DNA of 5,248 nt, from contig CAJKCQ010000101.1 of NCBI GenBank assembly GCA_905198475.1, forward strand, positions 1 through 5,248. The letters run 5' to 3'. Origin of the DNA: an uncultured Sutterella sp. Its GTDB lineage: Bacteria; Pseudomonadota; Gammaproteobacteria; Burkholderiales; Burkholderiaceae_F. The notes under the pieces were generated by a model, which worked only from the letters and a program-made list of their open reading frames with translations, was not told the origin of the DNA and ran no database searches. This document shows, piece after piece, positions 1 through 5,223 of this stretch. Each line of letters opens with the position of its first letter. The first letter of the stretch is position 1. Position numbers and translations under genes: made by a program.

Positions 1-329
1 ATAATTTCAGAGATGCCGGCTTCAACAGCTTTTTCGACGATCCAGTCCGCTTTTTCCGGTGCAACGAGGCTTTGAAGGAGCGTTATCGCCAGGGGAGACT
101 CTGCTGTGCGGTCCGTGCGGTGCTCTAGCTCCACCCAGGCCGAGGCGTCCGAAAAACCGACGGGCCCCGACCAGGCAGCTCCCGTACCGTTAAAGAGTTC
201 AACGATCTCACCCGCGGCCAGTCTGAGCGATCGACCGGCATGACGAGCGGTTTTGGGAGGCAGTTCAAAGCGTCCGCCCAGTTGGAAGGCGTCAGTAGGG
301 GCGTCGATGAAAAAGCGCGGCGTCGGCAT
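1..329 (-). CDS. rsmE: 16S rRNA (uracil-1498-N3)-methyltransferase RsmE, N-terminal part, cut by window edge
   Basis: RsmE is a SPOUT-class, SAM-dependent enzyme that methylates N3 of U1498 in 16S rRNA of the 30S subunit. The minus strand from the ATG at 329-327 gives 109 codons with no stop before the left edge. The protein opens MPTPRFFIDAP, then shows the N-terminal PUA-like RNA-binding region (about residues 1-72: RHAGRSLRLAAGE, ELFNGTG). The start of the methyltransferase domain follows, with the family block PLAITLLQSLVAPEKADWIV and then EKAVEAGISEI (residues 79-109). Full-length members are about 240-250 residues, so more than half lies outside. The start is chosen because the family begins M-x-R-F/Y; an in-frame GTG at 374-372 would add 15 residues, and an in-frame stop lies at 413-411. 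No Shine-Dalgarno sequence is visible before either start. Codon use is less biased (GCT, CCT, ACT, TCT occur) than in the glycolytic genes. It is transcribed divergently from tkt. Identification is from recognised family motifs. Confidence 0.9.
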   Translation of the reverse strand, partial: MPTPRFFIDAPTDAFQLGGRFELPPKTARHAGRSLRLAAGEIVELFNGTGAAWSGPVGFSDASAWVELEHRTDRTAESPLAITLLQSLVAPEKADWIVEKAVEAGISEI

Positions 330-428
330 GGGGGAGTACAGCGGAAGGAACGAGGGAAATGGACGGTCCGACACGGAGTCAGATGGTTTGAGCCGGATTG
401 GCTTCGGTCGTCATGTTTGTTTTAAGCA

Positions 429-457
429 TCGAATCGACCACCCTTAAATGATAAAAT
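429..457 (+). promoter_or_regulatory. Candidate sigma70-type promoter for tkt-gap(-pgk)
   Basis: The intergenic region is locally AT-rich around 443-467. TAAAAT at 452-457 matches the -10 consensus at 5 of 6 positions. At a 17-nt spacing the only -35 candidate is TCGAAT (429-434), which matches TTGACA at 3 of 6. Transcription would start near 464 and give a leader of about 75 nt. On the opposite strand TATCAT (453-448) is a -10-like hexamer for rsmE, but no acceptable -35 is at the right distance. This is a weak, sequence-only call. Confidence 0.3.
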
Positions 458-471
458 CTTTAGTTTCAGCA

Positions 472-499
472 GGGGCTCCTTAAAGACGGAGTATTCCCC
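472..499 (+). other. Possible small hairpin in the tkt 5' leader
   Basis: GGGGCTCC (472-479) can pair with GGAG (488-491) and CCCC (496-499), leaving a TTAAAGAC loop (480-487) and a 4-nt bulge (TATT, 492-495). It would lie just downstream of the candidate transcription start. The structure is short and interrupted, so it may have no function. Confidence 0.25.
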
Positions 500-540
500 G
501 CTCAAGCTCTCACCTTCTCTCTTCCACAAAAGCAAGACAC

Positions 541-2550
541 ATGTCACAGGTCTCCCCCCAGACGATGGCGAACGCGATCCGCGCGCTCGCGATGGATGCT
601 GTCCAGAAAGCCAAGTCCGGTCATCCCGGCATGCCGATGGGCATGGCCGACATCGCCACCGCGCTTTGGTCGCGCCATCTGCGCTTCAACCCGGCCGATC
701 CCAAGTGGCTCGGCCGCGACCGCTTCATTCTTTCGAACGGCCACGGCTCGATGCTGCAGTACGCGCTTTTGCACCTCACGGGCTACGACCTCTCGATGGA
801 CGACCTGAAGGCCTTCCGTCAGTTGGGAAGCAAGACCCCGGGGCATCCCGAAGTGGACGTCACGCCGGGCGTGGAGACCACGACCGGCCCGCTCGGCCAG
901 GGCATCGCCAACGGCGTCGGCATGGCGCTTGCCGAGAAGCTTCTCGCCGCGGAGTTCAACCGCGAGGGCTACGACGTCGTGGACAACCGCACGTACGTGT
1001 TCCTCGGCGACGGGTGCCTGATGGAGGGCATCAGCCATGAGGTCTGCTCGCTCGCGGGCGTCTGGCACCTCAACAAGCTCATCGCCATCTACGACGACAA
1101 CGGCATTTCGATCGACGGCGACGTCCGCGGCTGGTTCCAGGACGACACGCGCGGGCGCTTCGAAGCCTACGGCTGGAAGGTGATCGGTCCGGTCGACGGC
1201 CACGACATCGATGCGATGGACCGCGCGATCGCCGAGGCGAAGACGTCTGAAGACAAGCCCGTCCTCATCATCGCGAAGACCACGATCGGCAAGGGCTCGC
1301 CCCACCGCCAGGGCACCGCGAAGGTGCACGGCGAGGCGTTGGGCGACGAAGAGATCGCCGCCACCAAGGCTGCGCTCGGCTGGCAGTACGGCCCCTTCGA
1401 AATCCCCGCCGAGGTCTACGCCGCGTGGGATCACCGCGAAGAGGGCGCCCGCATTGAAGCGGAGTGGAACGAAAAGTTCGCCGCCTATGAGAAGGCCTAT
1501 CCGGAGCTCGCCGCCGAGCTCATGCGCCGCCTCTCCGGGGAGCTCCCCGCCAATTGGGACGAAGTGGTGATGGATGCCGTGTGCGCCGCCGCCGAAGCTC
1601 AGGAGACGGTTGCGACCCGCAAGGCGAGCCAGAAGGCCCTGAACGCCCTCGCACCCGCTCTGCCTGAGCTCCTCGGCGGCTCGGCGGACCTCACGGGCTC
1701 CAACCTCACGAACTGGAAGGACGTGAAGAGCCTCAACACGGGCGACTTCCACGCCCGCCACATCAGCTACGGCGTGCGCGAATTCGGCATGTCGGCGATC
1801 CTCAACGGCATCGCGCTCTTCGGCGGCTTCATCCCCTACGGCGCGACCTTCCTCACGTTCTCGGACTACTCGAGGAACGCGCTCAGGATGTCCGCGCTCA
1901 TGAACCTGCGCGCGATCAACGTCTTCACGCACGACTCGATCGGTCTGGGCGAGGACGGCCCGACCCACCAGTCGGTCGAGCACGTCCCGTCGCTGCGCCT
2001 CATTCCGAACATGGACGTCTGGCGTCCGTGCGACACCGTCGAGACGGTCGTCGCCTGGGCTGCGTCGATCGAGCGCGCGAAGGGCGCCTCCTGCCTCATC
2101 TTCTCGCGCCAGAACGTGCCCTTCATCGACCGCGATGAAGTGGACGTGGACGCGATCACGAAGGGCGGCTACGTCGTCGCCGAAGCCCCGTTGGGCGCGG
2201 GCGAAGCGCAGGCGATCATCCTCGCCACGGGCTCCGAAGTGGGGCTCGCCATGGAGGCGCGCAACCTCCTCGCCGCCCAGAACGTCCAGGTCCGCGTCGT
2301 TTCGATGCCCTGCACGAACCGCTTCGACCGCCAGACGAAGGAGTACCGCGAGTCGGTCCTCACCCCGGGCACGCCGGTCCTCGCGATCGAGGCGTCGCGC
2401 ACCGACCTCTGGTGGAAGTACTTCACCGGCCGCGGCGACGTCCTCGGCGTCGACACGTTCGGCGAGAGCGCCCCGGCGAAGGACCTCTGGAAGAAGTTCG
2501 GCTTCACCGTCGAGAACGTCGTCGCCAAGGTCGAGGCCCTGCTGAAGTAA
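541..2550 (+). CDS. tkt: Transketolase (EC 2.2.1.1)
   Basis: This cytosolic thiamine-diphosphate (ThDP) and Mg2+ dependent enzyme moves two-carbon ketol units between sugar phosphates (xylulose-5-P to ribose-5-P or erythrose-4-P) in the non-oxidative pentose phosphate pathway. The 669 residues are the usual bacterial length. The N-terminal ThDP-binding domain has KSGHPG (His28), NGHG (His68), GHPE (His102) and GPLGQG (116-121). It also has the ThDP/metal motif GDG (156-158) ending at Asn187, and His263. The central pyrimidine-binding domain has the catalytic Glu414 in REFGM and His476 in GEDGPTHQ. SRQN (522-525) and the C-terminal domain with SRTDLWW follow. All histidines expected from E. 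coli TktA (26, 66, 100, 261, 473) are present at an offset of 2-3. The ATG at 541 gives the family N-terminus (ANAIRALAMDAVQKAKSGHPG), although the upstream sequence lacks a good Shine-Dalgarno. It is first in the cluster, 52 nt before gap, so co-transcription is likely. No damage is seen. Confidence 0.98.
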   Translation: MSQVSPQTMANAIRALAMDAVQKAKSGHPGMPMGMADIATALWSRHLRFNPADPKWLGRDRFILSNGHGSMLQYALLHLTGYDLSMDDLKAFRQLGSKTPGHPEVDVTPGVETTTGPLGQGIANGVGMALAEKLLAAEFNREGYDVVDNRTYVFLGDGCLMEGISHEVCSLAGVWHLNKLIAIYDDNGISIDGDVRGWFQDDTRGRFEAYGWKVIGPVDGHDIDAMDRAIAEAKTSEDKPVLIIAKTTIGKGSPHRQGTAKVHGEALGDEEIAATKAALGWQYGPFEIPAEVYAAWDHREEGARIEAEWNEKFAAYEKAYPELAAELMRRLSGELPANWDEVVMDAVCAAAEAQETVATRKASQKALNALAPALPELLGGSADLTGSNLTNWKDVKSLNTGDFHARHISYGVREFGMSAILNGIALFGGFIPYGATFLTFSDYSRNALRMSALMNLRAINVFTHDSIGLGEDGPTHQSVEHVPSLRLIPNMDVWRPCDTVETVVAWAASIERAKGASCLIFSRQNVPFIDRDEVDVDAITKGGYVVAEAPLGAGEAQAIILATGSEVGLAMEARNLLAAQNVQVRVVSMPCTNRFDRQTKEYRESVLTPGTPVLAIEASRTDLWWKYFTGRGDVLGVDTFGESAPAKDLWKKFGFTVENVVAKVEALLK

Positions 2551-2602
2551 GGCCCACCCCGTTCGAGAACCTCATTACCGCAAACAAGAAGGAAGCACTG
2601 CA

Positions 2603-3610
2603 ATGACTATCCGCGTCGCCATCAATGGCTTCGGCCGCATCGGCCGCAACGTTCTCCGCGCCCACTACGAGTACGGCAAGAAGCACGACATCGAAATCGT
2701 CGCCGTCAACTCCCCGGGCGACGTGACGGTGAACGCGCACCTCCTGCGCTACGACACCGTTCACGGGCGCTTCGGCTCCACGGTCGAGGTCGACGGCAAG
2801 GACATGATCGTTGACGGCGACCGCATCCACGTCTTCGGCACGCGCAATCCGCGCGAGCTTCCCTGGCAGGACCTCGGCATCGACGTCGTGATGGAGTGCA
2901 CGGGCGCCTTCAACTCCAAGGAGCTCTCGCAGCCGCACCTCGACCAGGGCGCGAAGAAGGTCCTCCTCTCCGCTCCGGGCAAGACCGCCGACGCGACGAT
3001 CGTCTACGGCGTGAACCAGAACACGCTCAAGGCCACGGACGTCGTCGTTTCGAACGCCTCGTGCACGACGAACTGCCTCGCGCCGCTCGTCAAGCCCCTG
3101 CAGGAGAAGATCGGCCTGGAGCGCGGCCTCATGACGACGATCCACTCCTACACGAACGACCAGGTCCTCACCGACGTCTACCACAAGGACCTGCGCCGTG
3201 CGCGCGCCGCCACGCACTCGATGATCCCGACGAAGACGGGCGCCGCGAAGGCCGTGGGCCTCGTGCTCCCCGAACTCAACGGGCTCCTTGACGGCTTCGC
3301 CGTGCGCGTCCCGACGATCAACGTGAGCTTCGTGGACCTCACCTTCCTCGCGAAGCGCGACACCTCGATCGAGGAGATCAACTCGATCCTGCGCGAGGCG
3401 AGCGAGGGCGAGTTGAATGGCATCCTCGGCTACAACGACCTGCCCCTCGTCTCGTGTGACTTCAACCACGATCCGCACAGCTCGATCTACGACGCGACGC
3501 TCACGAAGGTTTCGGGCCGACTCGTCAAGGTCATGGCCTGGTACGACAACGAGTGGGGGTTCTCGAACCGCATGCTCGACACCGCCTGCGCGATGATGGC
3601 CGCGAAGTAA
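2603..3610 (+). CDS. gap: Type I glyceraldehyde-3-phosphate dehydrogenase
   Basis: GAPDH oxidatively phosphorylates glyceraldehyde-3-phosphate to 1,3-bisphosphoglycerate in the cytosol; it also runs in reverse in gluconeogenesis. The protein is 335 residues, the usual length. The N-terminal Rossmann fold starts INGFGRIGRN (7-16). The catalytic motif SNASCTTNC puts the nucleophile at Cys154, with His181 in TTIHSYTNDQ. Phosphate-site segments include HKDLRRARAA (194-203), PTKTGAAKAVG and VRVPTINVS, and the C-terminus is WYDNEWGFSNRM. Cys154 and His181 align with Cys149 and His176 of the classical numbering (offset 5). The odd residue is Ser37, where NAD-dependent enzymes carry Asp32 (the segment reads VAVNSPGD rather than VAIND). 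Tyr193 replaces the Pro188 common in Bacillus-type enzymes. NADP use or dual specificity is therefore possible (inference). Erythrose-4-P dehydrogenase (Epd) is less likely because the sequence follows Gap, not Epd, around THSMIPTKTGAAKA. AAGGA at 2589-2593 is a good Shine-Dalgarno, 9 nt from the ATG. Confidence 0.97.
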   Translation: MTIRVAINGFGRIGRNVLRAHYEYGKKHDIEIVAVNSPGDVTVNAHLLRYDTVHGRFGSTVEVDGKDMIVDGDRIHVFGTRNPRELPWQDLGIDVVMECTGAFNSKELSQPHLDQGAKKVLLSAPGKTADATIVYGVNQNTLKATDVVVSNASCTTNCLAPLVKPLQEKIGLERGLMTTIHSYTNDQVLTDVYHKDLRRARAATHSMIPTKTGAAKAVGLVLPELNGLLDGFAVRVPTINVSFVDLTFLAKRDTSIEEINSILREASEGELNGILGYNDLPLVSCDFNHDPHSSIYDATLTKVSGRLVKVMAWYDNEWGFSNRMLDTACAMMAAK

Positions 3611-3651
3611 TTCAGCCGCCCGATTCCCGCACCGCGATGCGCTAGAACGCC

Positions 3652-3711
3652 GGAGCCGCATTTCAACCCGCTGGGGAGGGATTTCCTCAGGGCGGGCGGA
3701 AGTGCGGCTCT
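3652..3711 (+). other. Long imperfect stem-loop in the gap-pgk spacer (upstream element)
   Basis: Positions 3652-3664 pair with 3699-3711 (perfect 8-bp core GAGCCGCA/TGCGGCTC at 3653-3660/3703-3710, plus A-U, G-C and G-U pairs). A 2x2 internal loop separates this from CCCGCT (3667-3672) pairing with GGCGGG (3691-3696). GAGG (3676-3679) can pair with CCTC (3685-3688) at the tip. The downstream bases TCTTCATT are only partly U-rich, so it is not a classic intrinsic terminator. It lies 42 nt after the gap stop and could attenuate read-through, stabilise the tkt-gap mRNA 3' end, or be a palindromic intergenic repeat. Confidence 0.55.
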
Positions 3712-3721
3712 CTTCATTGGT

Positions 3722-3754
3722 GGGGAACGCGCGCCCGGAACGGAGCGCGGCCCC
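3722..3754 (+). other. Second GC-rich stem-loop in the gap-pgk spacer
   Basis: GGGG (3722-3725) pairs with CCCC (3751-3754). After a small internal loop (AA against G), CGCGC (3728-3732) pairs with GCGCG (3745-3749), and CC (3734-3735) can pair with GG (3742-3743). It ends 16 nt before the pgk Shine-Dalgarno. No U-tract follows, so termination is unlikely. A role in pgk mRNA 5' stability or translation is inference; GC-rich DNA also forms such pairings by chance. Confidence 0.4.
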
Positions 3755-3787
3755 GCCTGCGAAACATCTCAAAGGAGCATTTCAGAA

Positions 3788-4987
3788 ATGCACGTCAAAA
3801 CGCTTCAGTCCCTCGCCGACCAGGGTCTTCTTCAGGGCACGCGCGTCTTCATCCGCAGCGACCTCAACGTGCCGCGCGACTCCGAAGGCCGCATCACGAA
3901 CGACGCACGCATCGTCGCGAGCCTGCCGGCGATCCGTCTGGCCCTCGCCGCCGGCGCGGCGGTGATGGTGACGAGCCACCTCGGCCGCCCGAAGGAGGGC
4001 GTCGTCACGCCCGAGGATTCGCTGCAGGTGGTCGCCGACCACATCGGCGAACTCATCGGCCGCGAGGTGCCGCTCGTCGCGAACTGGACCGAGGGCGTCG
4101 CCGTCAAGCCCGGCGACGTGGTGCTGCTTGAGAACTGCCGCTGCAACGTGGGCGAGAAGAAGTGCGACGAGGCGCTCTCGAAGAAGTACGCCGCGCTCTG
4201 CGACGTCTACGTGAACGACGCCTTCGGCACGGCCCACCGCGCCGAGGCGACGACGGTCGGCATCGCGCGCTTCGCGCCCGTCGTCTGCGCCGGCCCCCTG
4301 ATGGCGAAGGAGATCGACGCCCTCTCGAAGGCCCTCGGCGCGCCGTCGCGTCCGCTCGCCGCGATCGTCGCGGGTTCGAAGGTCTCGACGAAGCTCACGA
4401 TCCTCTCGAACCTCGCCGAGAAGGTCGACCGCCTGATCGTGGGCGGCGGCATCCTCAACACGTTCCTGCTCGCCGAAGGCCATCCGATCGGCAAGTCCCT
4501 CGCCGAGCCCGACCTCGTGCCCGAATGCCGCAAGGTCCTCGAGATCCTGCGCCGCAAGGGCGCGTCGCTCCCGATGCCCGTGGACGTCGTTGCGGCCAAG
4601 GCCTTTGCGGCCGATGCGCCCTACCGCGTCTGCAGCGTGGACGACGTCGCCGAGGACGAGATGATCCTCGACGTGGGGCCGAAGACGGCCGAGCACCTCG
4701 CGCGTGAACTCAAGAGCGCCGGCACCATCGTCTGGAACGGCCCCGTGGGCGTCTTTGAGATGAAGGCCTTCTCGAAGGGCACCGAGGCGCTCGCCTATGC
4801 GATCGCCGAGGCGACCGACCACGGCGCCTTCTCGATCGCGGGCGGCGGCGACACGGTTTCGGCCGTGAACGTCTTCGGCGTCGAGGACCGCATCTCCTAC
4901 ATCTCGACGGGCGGCGGCGCCTTCCTCGAGTTCCTCGAAGGCAAGAAGCTCCCCGCGGTCGCGGTGCTCGAAGAGCGCGCCGAATAA
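3788..4987 (+). CDS. pgk: Phosphoglycerate kinase (EC 2.7.2.3)
   Basis: This cytosolic monomeric enzyme moves the acyl phosphate of 1,3-bisphosphoglycerate to ADP, giving ATP and 3-phosphoglycerate, the step right after GAPDH. The 399 residues are full length. The N-terminal substrate domain has RSDLNVP (23-29, with Arg23, Asp25 and Asn27), Arg41, SHLGRP (63-68), LLENCRCNVGE (113-123, Arg118) and NDAFGTAHRA (143-152, Arg151). The C-terminal nucleotide domain has GSKVSTKL (196-203, Lys198 and Lys202), GGGILNTF, WNGPVGVFE (316-324, Glu324), the GGGDT phosphate loop (352-356) and STGGGAFLEFLEG. AAAGGAG at 3771-3777 sits 10 nt before the ATG and supports this start. The gene lies 177 nt after gap behind two hairpins, so it may be partly uncoupled from tkt-gap. 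No key residue is missing. Confidence 0.98.
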   Translation: MHVKTLQSLADQGLLQGTRVFIRSDLNVPRDSEGRITNDARIVASLPAIRLALAAGAAVMVTSHLGRPKEGVVTPEDSLQVVADHIGELIGREVPLVANWTEGVAVKPGDVVLLENCRCNVGEKKCDEALSKKYAALCDVYVNDAFGTAHRAEATTVGIARFAPVVCAGPLMAKEIDALSKALGAPSRPLAAIVAGSKVSTKLTILSNLAEKVDRLIVGGGILNTFLLAEGHPIGKSLAEPDLVPECRKVLEILRRKGASLPMPVDVVAAKAFAADAPYRVCSVDDVAEDEMILDVGPKTAEHLARELKSAGTIVWNGPVGVFEMKAFSKGTEALAYAIAEATDHGAFSIAGGGDTVSAVNVFGVEDRISYISTGGGAFLEFLEGKKLPAVAVLEERAE

Positions 4988-5010
4988 CCCGCGAACGGAC
5001 GTCCGCATCC

Positions 5011-5056
5011 GCCCCGCAGCCCTCCGTTCTTCGAGGACGGAGCCGGCCTGCGGGGC
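5011..5056 (+). terminator. Strong stem-loop after pgk, possible terminator or mRNA 3' stabiliser
   Basis: GCCCCGCAG (5011-5019) pairs perfectly with CTGCGGGGC (5048-5056). Inside, CTCCGTTCT (5022-5030) pairs with AGGACGGAG (5034-5042) through one G-U pair, with loop TCG. It starts 24 nt after the pgk stop, where the cluster transcript could end. The following bases, GCAACATTTAG, lack a proper U-run, so Rho-independent termination is uncertain. Confidence 0.5.
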
Positions 5057-5069
5057 GCAACATTTAGAA

Positions 5070-5088
5070 GGGCGGCCCCGAGCCGCCC
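5070..5088 (+). other. Compact GC hairpin downstream of pgk
   Basis: GGGCGGC (5070-5076) pairs perfectly with GCCGCCC (5082-5088) around a 5-nt loop (CCCGA). No T-run follows on the plus strand. On the minus strand TTCTAAATGTT follows, so it could act weakly as a terminator in that direction. Function is unknown. Confidence 0.4.
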
Positions 5089-5116
5089 CGACCACCACCA
5101 GCAGAAAAAACCCTCC

Positions 5117-5123
5117 AAAGGAG
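5117..5123 (+). promoter_or_regulatory. Strong Shine-Dalgarno sequence AAAGGAG before the ATG at 5131
   Basis: AAAGGAG is identical to the pgk ribosome-binding site and lies 7 nt before an ATG, which is near-ideal spacing. It marks 5131 as a real or former translation start, although the ORF that follows is only 30 codons long. Confidence 0.5.
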
Positions 5124-5130
5124 AAGACGA

Positions 5131-5223
5131 ATGATTGACCAAAAATCCGGCCTCGCACAAGCCCCGTCCTTCAGGGCGAGGTTAGCGAGGCCAAAATGTT
5201 TGTGGAATAATCTATTCCCATGA
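5131..5223 (+). CDS. 30-codon ORF with strong RBS: small peptide or disrupted start of the gene after pgk
   Basis: From ATG 5131 the frame reads MIDQKSGLAQAPSFRARLAR and then ten more residues, ending at TGA 5221-5223. I do not recognise the peptide; it has no membrane segment or known motif. Codons after about the seventh run through the palindromic IS-like sequence at 5149-5192, so the amino acids there are probably incidental. The good ribosome-binding site and the position after pgk suggest that a longer gene once began here and that its body was displaced by an insertion. Alternatively it is a short leader peptide: its stop overlaps the next ATG (ATGA at 5220-5223), an arrangement seen with translational coupling. 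Which is right cannot be decided from this window. Confidence 0.3.
   Translation: MIDQKSGLAQAPSFRARLARPKCLWNNLFP
5149..5192. repeat. Nested inverted repeat resembling IS200/IS605-family terminal hairpins
   Basis: GGCCTCGC (5149-5156) is the perfect inverse of GCGAGGCC (5185-5192). Between them, CCCCGTCC (5162-5169) folds back on GGGCGAGG (5174-5181) around the loop TTCA, with one G-U pair and one C-A mismatch. GCGAGG also occurs twice directly (5176-5181 and 5185-5190), allowing alternative foldings. A CCCGTCCTTCAGGG core is, from memory, common in the subterminal hairpins of IS200/IS605-type elements that are recognised as single-stranded DNA. Confidence 0.5.
5204..5218. repeat. Short palindrome GGAATA-ATC-TATTCC just before the ORF at 5220
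   Basis: GGAATA (5204-5209) and TATTCC (5213-5218) form a perfect 6-bp inverted repeat around ATC. AATAAT at 5206-5211 also matches the -10 consensus at 5 of 6, with a weak -35 (TTAGCG, 5182-5187) 18 nt upstream. It could be part of an element end or of a weak promoter. Confidence 0.3.

Noticed and set aside
240..447. Two short plus-strand ORFs (61 and 64 codons) upstream of tkt
   Set aside because: They largely lie antisense to the rsmE coding region and its upstream DNA, overlap each other, have no ribosome-binding site and resemble no family.
544..1983. 479-codon open frame on the minus strand opposite tkt
   Set aside because: The peptide is rich in Arg, Val, Ala and Glu with no recognisable domain. 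It mirrors the biased third positions of tkt, which leave an antisense frame open in GC-rich DNA.
2896..3291. Arg-rich plus-strand frame inside gap
   Set aside because: Out-of-frame reading of gap with the Arg/Pro-rich composition typical of shifted frames in GC-rich genes.
2504..3772. 422-codon open frame on the minus strand opposite gap
   Set aside because: Low-complexity Arg/Val/Asp-rich product in the antisense frame of a clear GAPDH gene, with no family motif; a codon-bias shadow.
541..4987. Calvin-cycle (cbbT-cbbG-cbbK) operon
   Set aside because: The gene set fits, but no RuBisCO, phosphoribulokinase or CbbR regulator is in the window, and the same trio is usual in heterotrophic betaproteobacteria.
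5070..5110. Intrinsic terminator formed by the hairpin at 5070-5088 and the run of six A at 5105-5110
   Set aside because: The run is A on the plus strand and lies 16 nt after the stem; for the minus strand it is upstream of the hairpin, so it cannot serve as the U-tract in either direction.
3782..5158. 458-codon open frame on the minus strand opposite pgk
   Set aside because: It covers the whole of pgk antisense, has the same Arg/Gly/Asp-rich composition and spans the pgk downstream hairpins; a shadow of pgk.
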